64,000 nucleotides of DNA, from positions 1 to 64,000 of the forward strand of contig JAPYMA010002485.1 of NCBI GenBank assembly GCA_035041965.1, in the 5' to 3' direction. The number at the start of each line of letters is the position of its first letter. The first letter of the stretch is position 1. Made by a program: the position numbers and the translations under genes. This stretch comes from Anisakis pegreffii (Eukaryota; Nematoda; Chromadorea; Rhabditida; Anisakidae). Positions 39,613-51,735 of the stretch are shown here, piece by piece. The notes under the pieces are model-generated. The model saw only the letters and a program-made list of their open reading frames with translations. It made no database searches and was not told where the DNA came from.

Positions 39613-42600
39613 CATAAAATGTTGATTGCACCTAAATGTAAATAATTCACCAGTTCAATATTTTCGTACTAAAATGGTCAAGAATTCATATAGTTTGGAT
39701 TGTATCACAATGAGTACACGTGAATGGTTTGCCTGAAGTGCAAACCCTAAAATAGACGGTGTTGGCGAGTGTGCTTCATTTGCAATGTATCGTTTTCTTA
39801 ACAATGTTTTGCATTAAATTGAATGCTAACGGAAAGGGTACTCATTTGAAAGGTAAACTTGGAAGATATCATTTCAAAGAAACGATATCAACTGAACTCA
39901 TCCTGATCCTTTTTTTGCGAATATGTCATCTAGTTCTGGTTTAGATGTCAGAATTGCACTTATCAACTCAATTTTAACGTATAATTGATGTCTGCAACAA
40001 TTGATTACAGATAGTGTCAATTGTTGGATAGCATAATCACTGCTTGTTGGTGGATTTAAGGAATTGAGACAAGAACTTGTCTTTGTTCGAAAAGTTGGCT
40101 TGAACAGTCAGCCAATTACTAAGTTGAGGATTTTTTCAAAGAGCAGTACTATCAAAGTGAGGAAAAGACAAGATTAATTCAGTAAGCGAATCGCATTGTT
40201 CAAATTGCGTTCACTAGATTAACGGAAGGTCGACTTTTTTTGAAAGCAAAAGATCAAAATACATAATTTGAAAACTCACCGAATCCAACGGAGAATTCAG
40301 AAAATCGTCGCCGAGCTGTTGAACCATATTCGGTGAACATTTCCTGAGAGTGTCTGAAATTGACTAGTTTTGACTGGCTTATGATTAGCATAACTTAAGC
40401 GTTAATTGCGCACAAGTTGGTGCTCTTTTGAGGAACGCATTCATTAACTTCCTATTGTGCGTAGCATTTAATCAATACTGAATAATGTCACAAACGAGTT
40501 ACATCCTAAAATGCTAATCTTCGATTCAAATTTGCCATTTCATCAATTATTCAAATTCTTTACCATAATAATCATTTCCTGAAAACGAAGACATTACTCG
40601 CATGAACACTGACATTCATCAATGAGATATTAGTGAGAAGTCACTTGAAGAAGCCACTAAACATACTAAGAAAGTATATGAATTCACGTTAAGAAGTCAA
40701 CTTTCAATCGAAATTTGCCGACAGCGGGAATGAATAACTATATATGCATGATCAATAATGCAAACAAGGTGAATTTCAGGTGTTATTTACAGTTGGTGCA
40801 TGGAATATTGTTAAAATAGATGATTCCTAAGCAATCAATTTGCCTTGAGTGTGAGAGTACAATATGAAGATCAGTAAGTTTGATATCGAAATTCAAAATT
40901 TTCATCTGCCACTGCAATAATCATTGAAACGATTAATATAATCGAACACATGCTCGATCCACGCGAAATCAATTCAAAGCGTTGTAAACCTTCAAAAAAT
41001 GAGCATTTACGCATTCATGGATGTAATGCTCGTGAAATGGACAGCGCAATCAAATAGACATTGATTTTTGGTTGATTTCACTTTGAGAAGTGAATGCATT
41101 TGAAATATATTAGAGCGTTTCGGTGGTATATGATATGAAACGATACCACCAGAGGAGTACGCTGCTGGCTATAGGGATGGTGAGGATAAAAGTGGAGAAA
41201 TCGAGGCTTTTGAATACCGTAGAAACCAATAATACACACTGAAAACATAAGAGAAGTTGAACAGGAGAAGAAAAAATTGCTTTGGAAACAAATCATGCTT
41301 GAGCTGTTCTTTCTTTTTTTTTTGAGTTTACTCTCAAAGGTTTTTGCTTCTTTTGTCTAAGTGCATGCAGTTCCACAAATTCAACGTTCGGTCCTACCAA
41401 TTACTGGAAAATTTATGGTTTTTGTTGACTGATGCAATTATTTCGCTGCTATTCCGTGAGGAAGAGTGTAAGAAGAGTTGTGACGACAATCATTCAAGGA
41501 AATGATGCAATTATGATCAAGGAAATACAGGAGTAACATTCATGTGAAGTTGTTCGTGCAATGATCACATTTATATCGGGCACATTTTGTAGATCAGAGA
41601 CGAAATTTTTGATTCGAAGATGACTTTTGTTGATAATCAGTGCCAGGAACATGGTACAAAACAAAAAGCAAACATAACAAATTCAACGGGTTTTTCGGCG
41701 AGTCATCGCGTTGTTAAGCTATCATATAATAGTTCATGCAATATCGTTTCTCTACATTTAAAAACTACACTCAAAGGTGGAATAAGTTCAAAGATCGGCT
41801 TCAAAGCCGTCGTGAAATTGAAAACGAAACGATTCGAGGTTCCCCAACACCCATGTATCAGAACTTAAGGATGGAATATTTGCTAAGCAAGTCAAAGAGC
41901 ATTACGTTTTCGTCAAAAAGCGATCGTATTAAGCAACGCAATGAGGTAACATAAGATGCTATTAAAGGGGATCTGTTCCAGACATTTCGCTGCAATAGAA
42001 AATGGTCGAAAAGAAGCCGGCCTTATCGTGAGCAAAAATGCCAGCAATCAGTTGTGATAACCCTTATGAGTGAGCTAGGTGAATAGTGCTCAAATCTTAA
42101 CTTTTACATAATCTCGTCATTTTTGAAGCCTTTGATTGCTACAGATCAATCGCTCAGAAGGAAACATCTTGCTTTTACTGGGAAAAAGATATTTCCCGGA
42201 TTCATTCTCAGGAACAAAGAACGAAGCAAAAGTTTTTAGATTCTGGAAGTAAGGAATATATTTCCGCCCTATTCCATGATTCCGTTGAATTTTTTCGTTA
42301 CTTCCTATCCTATTCATTTCACATATGATATCGTCGTTTGTTAATTGCAATTGCTTGAGCTAAACAGTTTTACAGTTTAAACTGTCACAAGAACGAACTT
42401 ATTCATCTACGAAATGAACTTTGAAGTGGAAAGTCACAAAATTCAACGTCAACGACCTAAACTGATCAAGAAACTGCTTCTAATTTAAACAAACTGCTCG
42501 GAAATGCAGACATATGAACCATATTCACATCACAACACTGAACACACAAGTACCAAATATAACTACGTGGTATGTGTAGAAGTTCAGTATGATGATGAAT

Positions 42601-45011
42601 GTTTAAATAAAGCTTAACGAGTCTTAACTAACCAGATTAGGTGTGGATGACATTGTGTACACACAACGAAGAGGTTTGAAGGTTCAGTGTTTACAAGAAA
42701 TGCATCTAAACGAGTTCAACGAAAAAAGTTGACTCAACATTTCTTAACAGTAATCTGATATTCATCGAGAAAATGATTCTATTCAGCGGTCAATACAGAA
42801 AATTTCAACGACTAATTGTCCTCAACACTTCCATTCCGTTTGGTCACTATGACGGAACTCCTCGTATAGTGCGGCCGGTAGACATCATGCACAGAGGATA
42901 TAAATGCAGTTTGGAAGAACATAAGTTCTGGAGATCAGGAAAAAAAACGGGATTGTAGTCGTGAAAATCTGTGAGAGCAGCAAAAAATATTGAATGACAT
43001 TTTTAAGCGAGTTTTATTGATGAAATATATGACATTTTCCGATTTGAATGAGCCGCATTATTCCCAAAAGAATGAAAGAGAAGCTTCATTGTGATTGCTC
43101 GTCGTCATCGTCACTGTAAATCGCAATTGATGGATTTCTAACTTGGAAATCGATACGAAGCACTTCATTGATTAAGGAGCATGCGATCAAAGATGAGCTT
43201 AATGGCTTCGGATGCGTAACCGTTTGATGAATGTACCCAATTCTATTCTTAATTCAGTCACATAGACGGACGGCTCGCTGCTTGTCAAGGAAGAAATCAT
43301 TTTTGCACTCCGACAATCAGTTCGTGCGACTTTACTCGTTTAGCGGCGCAAAGCAACGAAAATAAAAATACACTTGAAAATGTCAAAATTTGCAGTGAAA
43401 TCATCGTAGCCACAATACCAGCTTCTTCATGATGTCTACTGGTGAATTATGAATAGGCAATCCAGTTTTCTGGTACGAGCGCTCTTTAGCGTCTCAAACA
43501 TCCATGTGCAATTTCCAATGTTCCATTCGTAGAAACAGCGGTGTAACGCTAACGATATTGACACCGCACACTAATCTCATTCAAAGGAAACGAGTACTGA
43601 ACGAACTGAACGAATGTCGGCTCGGGAGTGCTGCTCGAGATCCGTTTTCGTTCAGCTAGAGGGCGTTTGATGATGGAGAGATCAGCAACGAAATCGTTGC
43701 TTTCATTGCGCCATTTTTGAATTTAAAAAAATGACTTAATGCAACTAGAAATAGGTGGATTACGCGCTTAAATGAGTTCCTAATTCTTCTTTAAAATGGT
43801 CGGTCTGTTCATAGTTGGCTGCAATAACCACACAGCATTTACCTTTTTTTTTTCAAACGTTTCTAAATTTGTGCACCACTGAAAATTCACATTTAATTCA
43901 CAATCAGATAAAAATTTGCCCTCTAGAAAGCGCTCTTCAAAAAATTTTGATCAAAGATCATCAACTGCATGCATGCAGAACAATTTTCGCATTTCGCACC
44001 TTCAACTGCCCATTTGTTTCCTGAAAAGGCACTTGTTTTTCCGATAAGCAATGCATACGTGCTCCGAAAAAAAATCGTTGAAAACGACCTTTGGATCTGG
44101 TCACGGAAAGTTGCAGAAGAACAAGAAAAATCGTTTCGTTTCAGCTGGTAATACTATTGAGTATAGATCAGTCCATTTCGAGATTTGAAACGACGCGAAT
44201 ATTGATGCAACAACTTGGAATGTTTGAATGCAACAAATCTCCTTCGGGTGATGTTGCAGCCAATTCCAGTGAGAATTTCACTTGACATTGATGAATTGCA
44301 AACTCTCAAATTTTTTTACTCAATTCATATGGATGAAAAGTTATTGTCAGTCAAAACATCGGAATATAAGTTTGCAAATAATAATGTTTGCAGATGACGT
44401 TTCTTTCAAATCAAATCGCTTAAAATTTTCGCATGTACCATTGAAATGTCGGTAACAAGGAATTCCTCATGAGTGTAATGCACGAGGTGATTTGACTGTG
44501 AATTGAGCTCATGCATCCAAAACTCTACGTGAGAAAGACTGCTACCGAACGGTTAGTTTTAGCTGCCGAAATGCCGTCAATAAATTACCATCAACAGAAT
44601 TAGATGATAATATAATCCATTTTGAATGGTATGATCGACTTCGGTGGGATTTTGTGTGTTGAATGATTGTACTGAAGGATTCAGTTGAATCGCCTACATT
44701 CGATTCAACCAACAAAGACAAAACGGTTTAAATATGACTGACTGGTATTGACATTGTGAGAAAAAGCTGAATAATTCTATGATTTGCTTTATTCCTACTC
44801 TACGGAACACATTGGTTGTTCAACGAGTTTCTGATGGCAACGAAGGTTCTTAAATCGCGATAAACTATATCAACTCGCAATAGCGGGAGAGTAATAGAAT
44901 CCTGATACTGAAAATGGAGAAAAATTTGTTGATGGATGATGAATTCGCTGAAGAATTGAGAAGAGAAAAAGAAAGAGAAAACTTTCATCTCAATCAAATG
45001 CTAAACTAGAC
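39613..45011. other. Gene-poor stretch with weak exon candidates
   Basis: Two plus-strand segments look a little like coding DNA. At 41736-41946 an open segment (YTQRWNKFKDRLQSRREIEN and on) ends at a donor AATGAG|GTAACA. At 44142-44396 there are two overlapping open frames after TCGTTTCAG. Neither links to another exon in phase and neither matches a family I know. Confidence 0.35.
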
Positions 45012-45646
45012 CAGTGATTCTCATAGGGGATAAAATTACTCGTTTTAGGTAATTTGGAAGTGTCAAGGGGTAATGGAGGGGTCGGGAAGTTAGTATTTCG
45101 TGCAGGTGTTATGTTATGATAGAATGCCATCGTAACGATATCTTTTAACTCGGATATATAAATTCATTCGTTTTAACAGGGTTTTCATTCTTTTCCTTGC
45201 TGTTACAATCGCTCTCATAGCTTTTATCACCAAAATTGTTCTCTTTAGCTAATTTCTCATTCATTTCACTCAATAATCAAAGTCAAATTCTTATTCTATC
45301 AAATACATTCTATAATCAATCTTTTGACTGTCGAAAGTTGTTGAGCAATAATACTCAATTGCTGTATTGTTGATTTCGGCTGTCGACGCTCGGCAACGTA
45401 TCCAGTAAACATTGTATGCTACAGAATAAGAAAATGATTCGAACTGAGAAGTGAAATGAGACAGAGTGAATGAGAAAACTCATCAAGAGAACGGTATTCG
45501 CATGTAATAGCTATGAGAGTGAATACAACACGTCTGAAAAGAATGAGAATTCATGTGAATCAGTTCGAAGTGAGCGTGTCACAGACAATAGCTTTTCATG
45601 CAATCATAATCGAATGCAATAATGAGCAACACAACGGTCTAGGACA
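45012..45646. mobile_element. hAT-like non-autonomous element, copy 3 (opposite orientation)
   Basis: Begins CAGTGATTCTCAT, the far end of the element relative to copies 1 and 2. Reading right to left it matches them block for block: GGGAAGTTAGTATTTCGTGC (45089) is the complement of the right end of copy 1, TGTATTGTTGATTTCGGCTG (45362) complements the centre, and ATAGCTATGAGAGTGAATAC (45509) complements the left arm. Its own far end is lost near 45646. Together the copies define an element of roughly 0.85-0.9 kb. Confidence 0.75.
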
Positions 45647-48600
45647 TTAATTTCTTTCACACTGTGAGAAATGACCGAATCGGTCACAGCGATTGCAGAT
45701 CTTGACGGTAGGAAAAATAAGTTCTGTCTTGCAGATGAAGCGTAGCGAGCTAACAGCGGCAGTATGAAAAAGTGGCCCGTTGAAATGTCAGTGAAAGAAA
45801 ATAGCGCAACTTATCTCTAACTTATACCGCTAATAAATTATTGTTGATTGGAAATTGTCACTGCAAATTTCCGCTATGTGAAAGAAGAGACGAGCTATCG
45901 CGTTACCTAAATAAGTTCCCTTGCTAGCAATAGATTAGCGAATAGCGTACCATTGGCCATCACTGATCAAAAGCGTGCATGAGCCACATTGAAAGATTCA
46001 TCAGCACGAACTATCAGTGGTCTAAAAAGATTCAGCAGGAATGAGTACAATTTTGCGTTGACCATTGACAAAAGCAAACAATAAATGACCAATCGTTCAT
46101 AGACGAATAACCGAAAGCATTCACTTCAATTATCTGTAATGAACCTATTACCTCTATTAAACTATTCCTTCCCACCAAACTTGCCCAGTTTTCGCATGCA
46201 TAGTTTTGAGGGTTCATTGAAATGCTTCTGAGAAATTCGTTTCAAAAATTCCATTTCGTTTCAGCAAAAAAATTAGGCCTATAATGCACCGACTGTCAGC
46301 ATGTGTGACTTTATTCGTCGAATGTGCAAGTTTCAATAATTAGCTTGCAAATTGGTGGTGAACAAGTTGATGAAAATGAATGTTTAACATCTGTACATCT
46401 ATCTATCTTATAAGGAATGAGCACAGTGTTTAAGTAATAGCCATCCATGATTTGGTGAGATGCGAATTTGATTCAACACAAATGCACAACACATTAAGTG
46501 GTCTGAACGGGATATTGGATGGTTTGAAAGCAATTAAAGTTTACGTGTTCACTGAAGTTTGCATCACTGCAGCATTGCAGTTCATCAATGCAGAACTGTT
46601 CACCGAGCGAAACAATAAGAAATATGCACTTAATGAAGCGTCATCAGCCCGAGCGAATGATGTAATTTCATGATGAAGTGTTTTGAAGTAGAATTCATTC
46701 AGACAATATTATTTATGTCCTTCACATCCATTCATTCGAGCATTCATTTTCAACAAAATAACGCGACATTTTCGAATAGTTTGTGTGTTCGGTGGTCTTA
46801 ATAAGCACCGAATGATGAGTGCTCTTTAAAGACGCATTACGCATCACTGATGCAACACCAAATCAATTAATAACTTACTTCAGAGAGACTGATTAAGCAT
46901 CAATCTTATGAAATCATGAATGTAGCATTTCTTAGCTATGTACGTATGATAACATCTCATTCACATGATAGCACACATCAGACATCTCATTCTGAAAATA
47001 ACAACACTTCATCTGACTGACTGACTGACTGTTCAGGCGAACAAATGCCACTGATTGTGAAATTTGAATATAAATTCAGATATCCTTCAAATAATGGTGG
47101 ATAATTGGAACTGCATGAGGAATTTGAAGAGTGTTGTTTACGATCTGTTTTGCACGACAAAAGGAGCATATCAACAATTGTGGTTCGATGAAGAAATGCA
47201 CGCATGAGCAAATGTACTCAAAACAGCACTACTCATAACGTGTATTTGTGTGCTGCAGGTGAGCATTCAATTCGATTAAGCTGAGTATTCTTCATCCAAA
47301 CTTAAATTTCTTACAATGAGCAAAATGACCACAGAATATGTATATTCGAAAATGAACGCTTAATTAATAAAACTACTTTCAGTGGCGTAAAGCAGCAGCA
47401 TTCGAACGAATCGCCTTCACTCAACCGTGCATCTTGGTGCGAATTCAAATTGAAACCGTAACTATAAGGAGAAGTGCATTTGAAAGTTGATGCCCATTAA
47501 CGCCTGGAGATGGTGACATCTTGTTTACTCAATCATAACATTTCTCATAACTCATTCACATTAATATTAATAGAATGAAATTTGGTTCAGTGCTTTGATG
47601 AGAGGACAGCGTTGAAAGAAGTCTAATCAGCTCGATTGAAATTCACATATTAAGGGCAACATAATAGCATGTTGAGGCTGAATCTCATCTGGCGGTTGAA
47701 ACCGCTTCTCGATTCGGAATAAGGGTTGTTCGAGGTTGTTTGTTTGGTTTGTTTCGCTATTCGTTTGTGAAAGGGTTTTCAAAAAATCTAATCTCATAAT
47801 CTAATGTTTATTGAAATCTTTTCGTTTGAACAACACATTAATAAAGCTTTATTTATGACTTTCAGTCAACTATTGAATATCAATAGGCGACCGAATTTTG
47901 ATCATTCATCATTGAATTTTGATCATTCATCATTCAATTGGTATAAAAGATGGTGGATTCGGTCGGGGATCGCGTGCTAATCCTGAAAACAGAATTCGGA
48001 ACTAACGTGGATTACCAGTGGCTACCGTTTTCATATTTATGTTTGTTATGGCTACTTATTCGAGACACATTTATTCATGCCATTTATTCATCAACATTCA
48101 TCCCATAAGCATTTCTTCTCATCTACAACAACAAATGAAACTGAGTGGTGTGTGCCGGAAGGGTTATTTTGACTTATTATAAGCTCTGGATCATGTTTTT
48201 TCTTGAACCTAGGTCTGGTTAAATTGCGACGATTGCGAGAGACGTTCATAGATTGCGATGATTCAGTGTGAGCTGAAAATATAAGAACTGTTTCCTCATT
48301 TTATCCAAAACGATAAGGTGTGTGAAAAAAACAGCATGCGATATTTCGAACGCCACTCTCATACGTGATCTGTATTTGTTCGCTTCGAAGTGCAATGTAA
48401 AAGTGCACTTCAAAGATGTTGCCATACACTATCGGGTTGATAAATTCCTTGTTGAAATGTTGTCGTCCCTCTATCATCTTCAAAATTTGGCAGCAATTTG
48501 AGGCTACTCACCACATCCAACGTTGATGATATATGTATAGGAGTCCGATCGTTGTCACATGAAATGCGTCCAGAGTGAAATTGATAAACATCTCAAGGAA

Positions 48601-51600
48601 TCACTGAGAACAGAAGGAAGACACGTTCACATCCAATTTCATTGGTATTCCTAGAGGAAGTTTCTTTCTGAATTGTTCACATCAGCTAAAAAAGACCTTC
48701 TGTCCGATAGCTTGACTGTTTCCGAACGAATATTCTCGCCTAGTGGATGTGTATTTGAATGATGCGTACTGCACGCAAAACTGAAAATACCGTTATTTGT
48801 TTGCTAGGATTATGTTGGGGATTATAACTTCAGCAAACGGCGAGACGCTGATGGGACAACTGTGACACACTTAGATATGAACCGCACTGATTTATTATAC
48901 CGATCATGTTCATCATTATGAATTTCAATATCATTTATTGATGTTTTGTTGCCCGGGATTATTTTTTATAAGAACAGAACTAGGCATGCCAGGTGGCAGC
49001 TAGTTCAATTATTGATCCCTCTAAATAAGACGTGGGAACCCTGGGGAATCGAGCGAGAAAGCCCCAAAAATGGGTCGCTAAGGTGGCAGAGAATTCCGAC
49101 AAATGGGATCCAGCGGAAGATAGTACTTAGGGATCCCTCTCTCCTTTCATAAACTCAAATTTCAAAAATTTTGAGTCATATATTAGAGGAAGCTCAAATG
49201 TGGAATTTCCCATTATTTGCTGTCTTTGTTGATATATAAAATACTTCAGAAGGTCATCGGAAACACCTGTTCAGCTTCACTAAAAGATCAACTATCATAA
49301 AAAAGGAATTATGACATCAAAAGAGTCTAAGCGAATCCTCGTCGCTCATTTAGGTCACTAATAATTCTTTGATGGTGTTTATTTGACCGCAATAGAACAA
49401 GAAACTGGCAATAAGTAATAAGTTTTCCCTCGAGAGGTTTCTTGAAACCTTTATTCCACCTGAAGGAACGCAATAGACGGAATAGAATGCTGAATTGTTT
49501 ATGCTTAAATAATTCAAGCAAATCATTTTTCACTTCAGTTGTGAATATCTTTTTCTGAACATAACCAGTCGAACTTCCGCAATAATGCCTGTTTTTGACG
49601 TTATAGGTTGTTTTTGAACGACTGCTTATCAACTTCCATAGTCACCTTAATGAAAACACATTTGACTGGTACTCATCATTACATTACCATTCACACACCT
49701 CATATGGACTCGCAAATGAAATTCGTCTCATAATCTCAAATTGAGATAATCTATTCTAAAAGGGGCAACAAAACGTATGCAGTAATACTGTTCCATTGAG
49801 CGATGAATAAACTGACGAATTGACATTTAACAGTGAGGAAAATGGGATGATGAGTTACAAATAAGTGATGTTGAATTAGAAACGAAGTCAGAGGTAGTAG
49901 TATGGTATGTTGATCAAGAGAGAGAACATTAATATGAGAGAAGTATTGCTGAAGCAAGCAGTTGAAAGTAGAGCACTTTATGAGAAGCTACAAAGCTCTT
50001 GCGTCGAGCTGCTACTCTCAAACATCTCGAACGACCAAGCAATATGTTTTCAGCCATGGTCAGATTATTCATTCGGCTAATTTCTCAAACCGAATGATCA
50101 AAGTGATCACTAAGCTTGAGAAATTAAATTCCGACAGATTTGCCAATTTTTAATCTCGTTTTATCGGATAAATGACGCTGATTTGAAGTGTTGTGAATAA
50201 ATTCATTCTAAAACACCAAATATTTTTGATTGATTCCAACTTCATTTCTTTCGATTGTCACGGAATACAATCGAAAGAAATGGGAATGAATAAACTGTGC
50301 AGTCGAAAAACACTTCAATATTATAGTTAGAAAATTGATGATGTGAACGAAAGGACCGCACAGTTCTTGATTTAAAAAATTAATCTCTTGCAGATTGCAA
50401 ATCAAAATTGAGGTGACTGAACACACTTACACTTTGAATAGTAATCAAACAACTTAAAATGATGGCTAGGAAAGACAAACGAACGGTGGAACGGCCATCG
50501 TCATTGTGGTAACAACGGCACAACGATCATCTAGCTAAATATTTTCGGTGTTTCCAGTGGTGGATGCAAAAAGAAACTGAACAATATCTGACAATCTCAG
50601 AAGTTCATTTTGACGGCTTTCGTGCGACAAAATTAATAACTTTTTAAATGTTGTATCCCAAAAGCAGGCGATCATTTGCTCAGAGATTGGATTCAATAAG
50701 CAGTGTTGCTATTACCATTTTATTTTGCAAAAATTCGCAGTGGATTACGACTGTATTTTGCTGAAATCATTAGAAAGGAATGACAAAACTAACGAGTGCA
50801 AGATGTAAAGGAGATGTACACATGCTCAAAGAAAATGAAATGGCATTACGCAATCATCGATATCAATTTGGAAGACGGATTTGGCTGATTTAGAGGATAG
50901 AATACTGAATAATATATGTGGATAAATGAATAGATACAAGATGCTCAGAGAAATATATACGTCTGAGGCTGAAAAAAAACCACGAAAACACACATTGCGA
51001 GAATGCGGTTCGATGGACGGACTGATGCATGGATGGATATTCAGTGTCATTTAATCGCCCTGAAAGTTTCTGTATGATTTGCACCACTCAATCAAAAAAA
51101 TTGTACGGTAGTTTGAGTATAATTATTAGGCGTAATAGCATTTCAGTATCGACGGGTTTTATTCTTTTGAACTTTTATTAAATGAAAATTATAGACATTT
51201 CGAGGTAGTAATTTCCGTTTTACTAAAATTGAAATTGATTATTTTCTTTCGAAACATGTCCAAATAACACCTTTCAAATGCATCCGCTCAATCATAGTTC
51301 ATAATGTGGCAATAGTTCATCCATACACTGTCTTTGTAAAGTCAATGGCTTGTGAAGTCAGGCTTCATTCTCGGAACTCGAATACTTTATTTCAATGAGG
51401 TGATGAGAAAAGGTGTACATGAATGAGCTGTTAGCATCGTACTATCGATTTTACAAAGCAAATTGAACAAACAATCATCGAAAACAGAATAATCTGCAAA
51501 ACTTTAAATGATCAACAGTAAAGAGATTATCGAGAAGCTACAAAGAGTTGAACACGTTCAATCGAATGTTAAAACATGTTATTCATACACTTGAGCCAAC

Positions 51601-51735
51601 ATGAACACAAGGACAAAAGCCATTTCTAGGAGCAAACGAATCATTTCAAGAATTCAGATTACGCACATCAGTTGAGCATGTATTATGACATTGATCACTG
51701 TACGAAAGCTGAACGATATTATGGTCTTCTCTATG
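45647..51735. other. Gene-poor stretch
   Basis: One weak exon candidate lies at 47384-47489 (plus): after CTACTTTCAG the frame WRKAAAFERIAFTQPCILV runs to a stop, with no partner found. A two-unit tandem of GAATTTTGATCATTCATCATT lies near 47897-47935. A patch near 49020-49140 is GC-richer than its surroundings but unidentified. A perfect hairpin at 50243-50282 is listed separately. Confidence 0.45.
50243..50282. repeat. Perfect 16-bp hairpin with 8-base loop
   Basis: CATTTCTTTCGATTGT (50243-50258) is the exact complement of ACAATCGAAAGAAATG (50267-50282), separated by CACGGAAT. The stem stops abruptly at both ends. It is too short for an ordinary microRNA precursor. It may be a remnant of a small foldback element or a transcript terminus structure. 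Confidence 0.7.

Noticed and set aside
49013..49145. GC-richer patch with a repeated GATCCCTCT word as a small transposon
   Set aside because: The word is in direct, not inverted, order and no target duplication or second copy was found.
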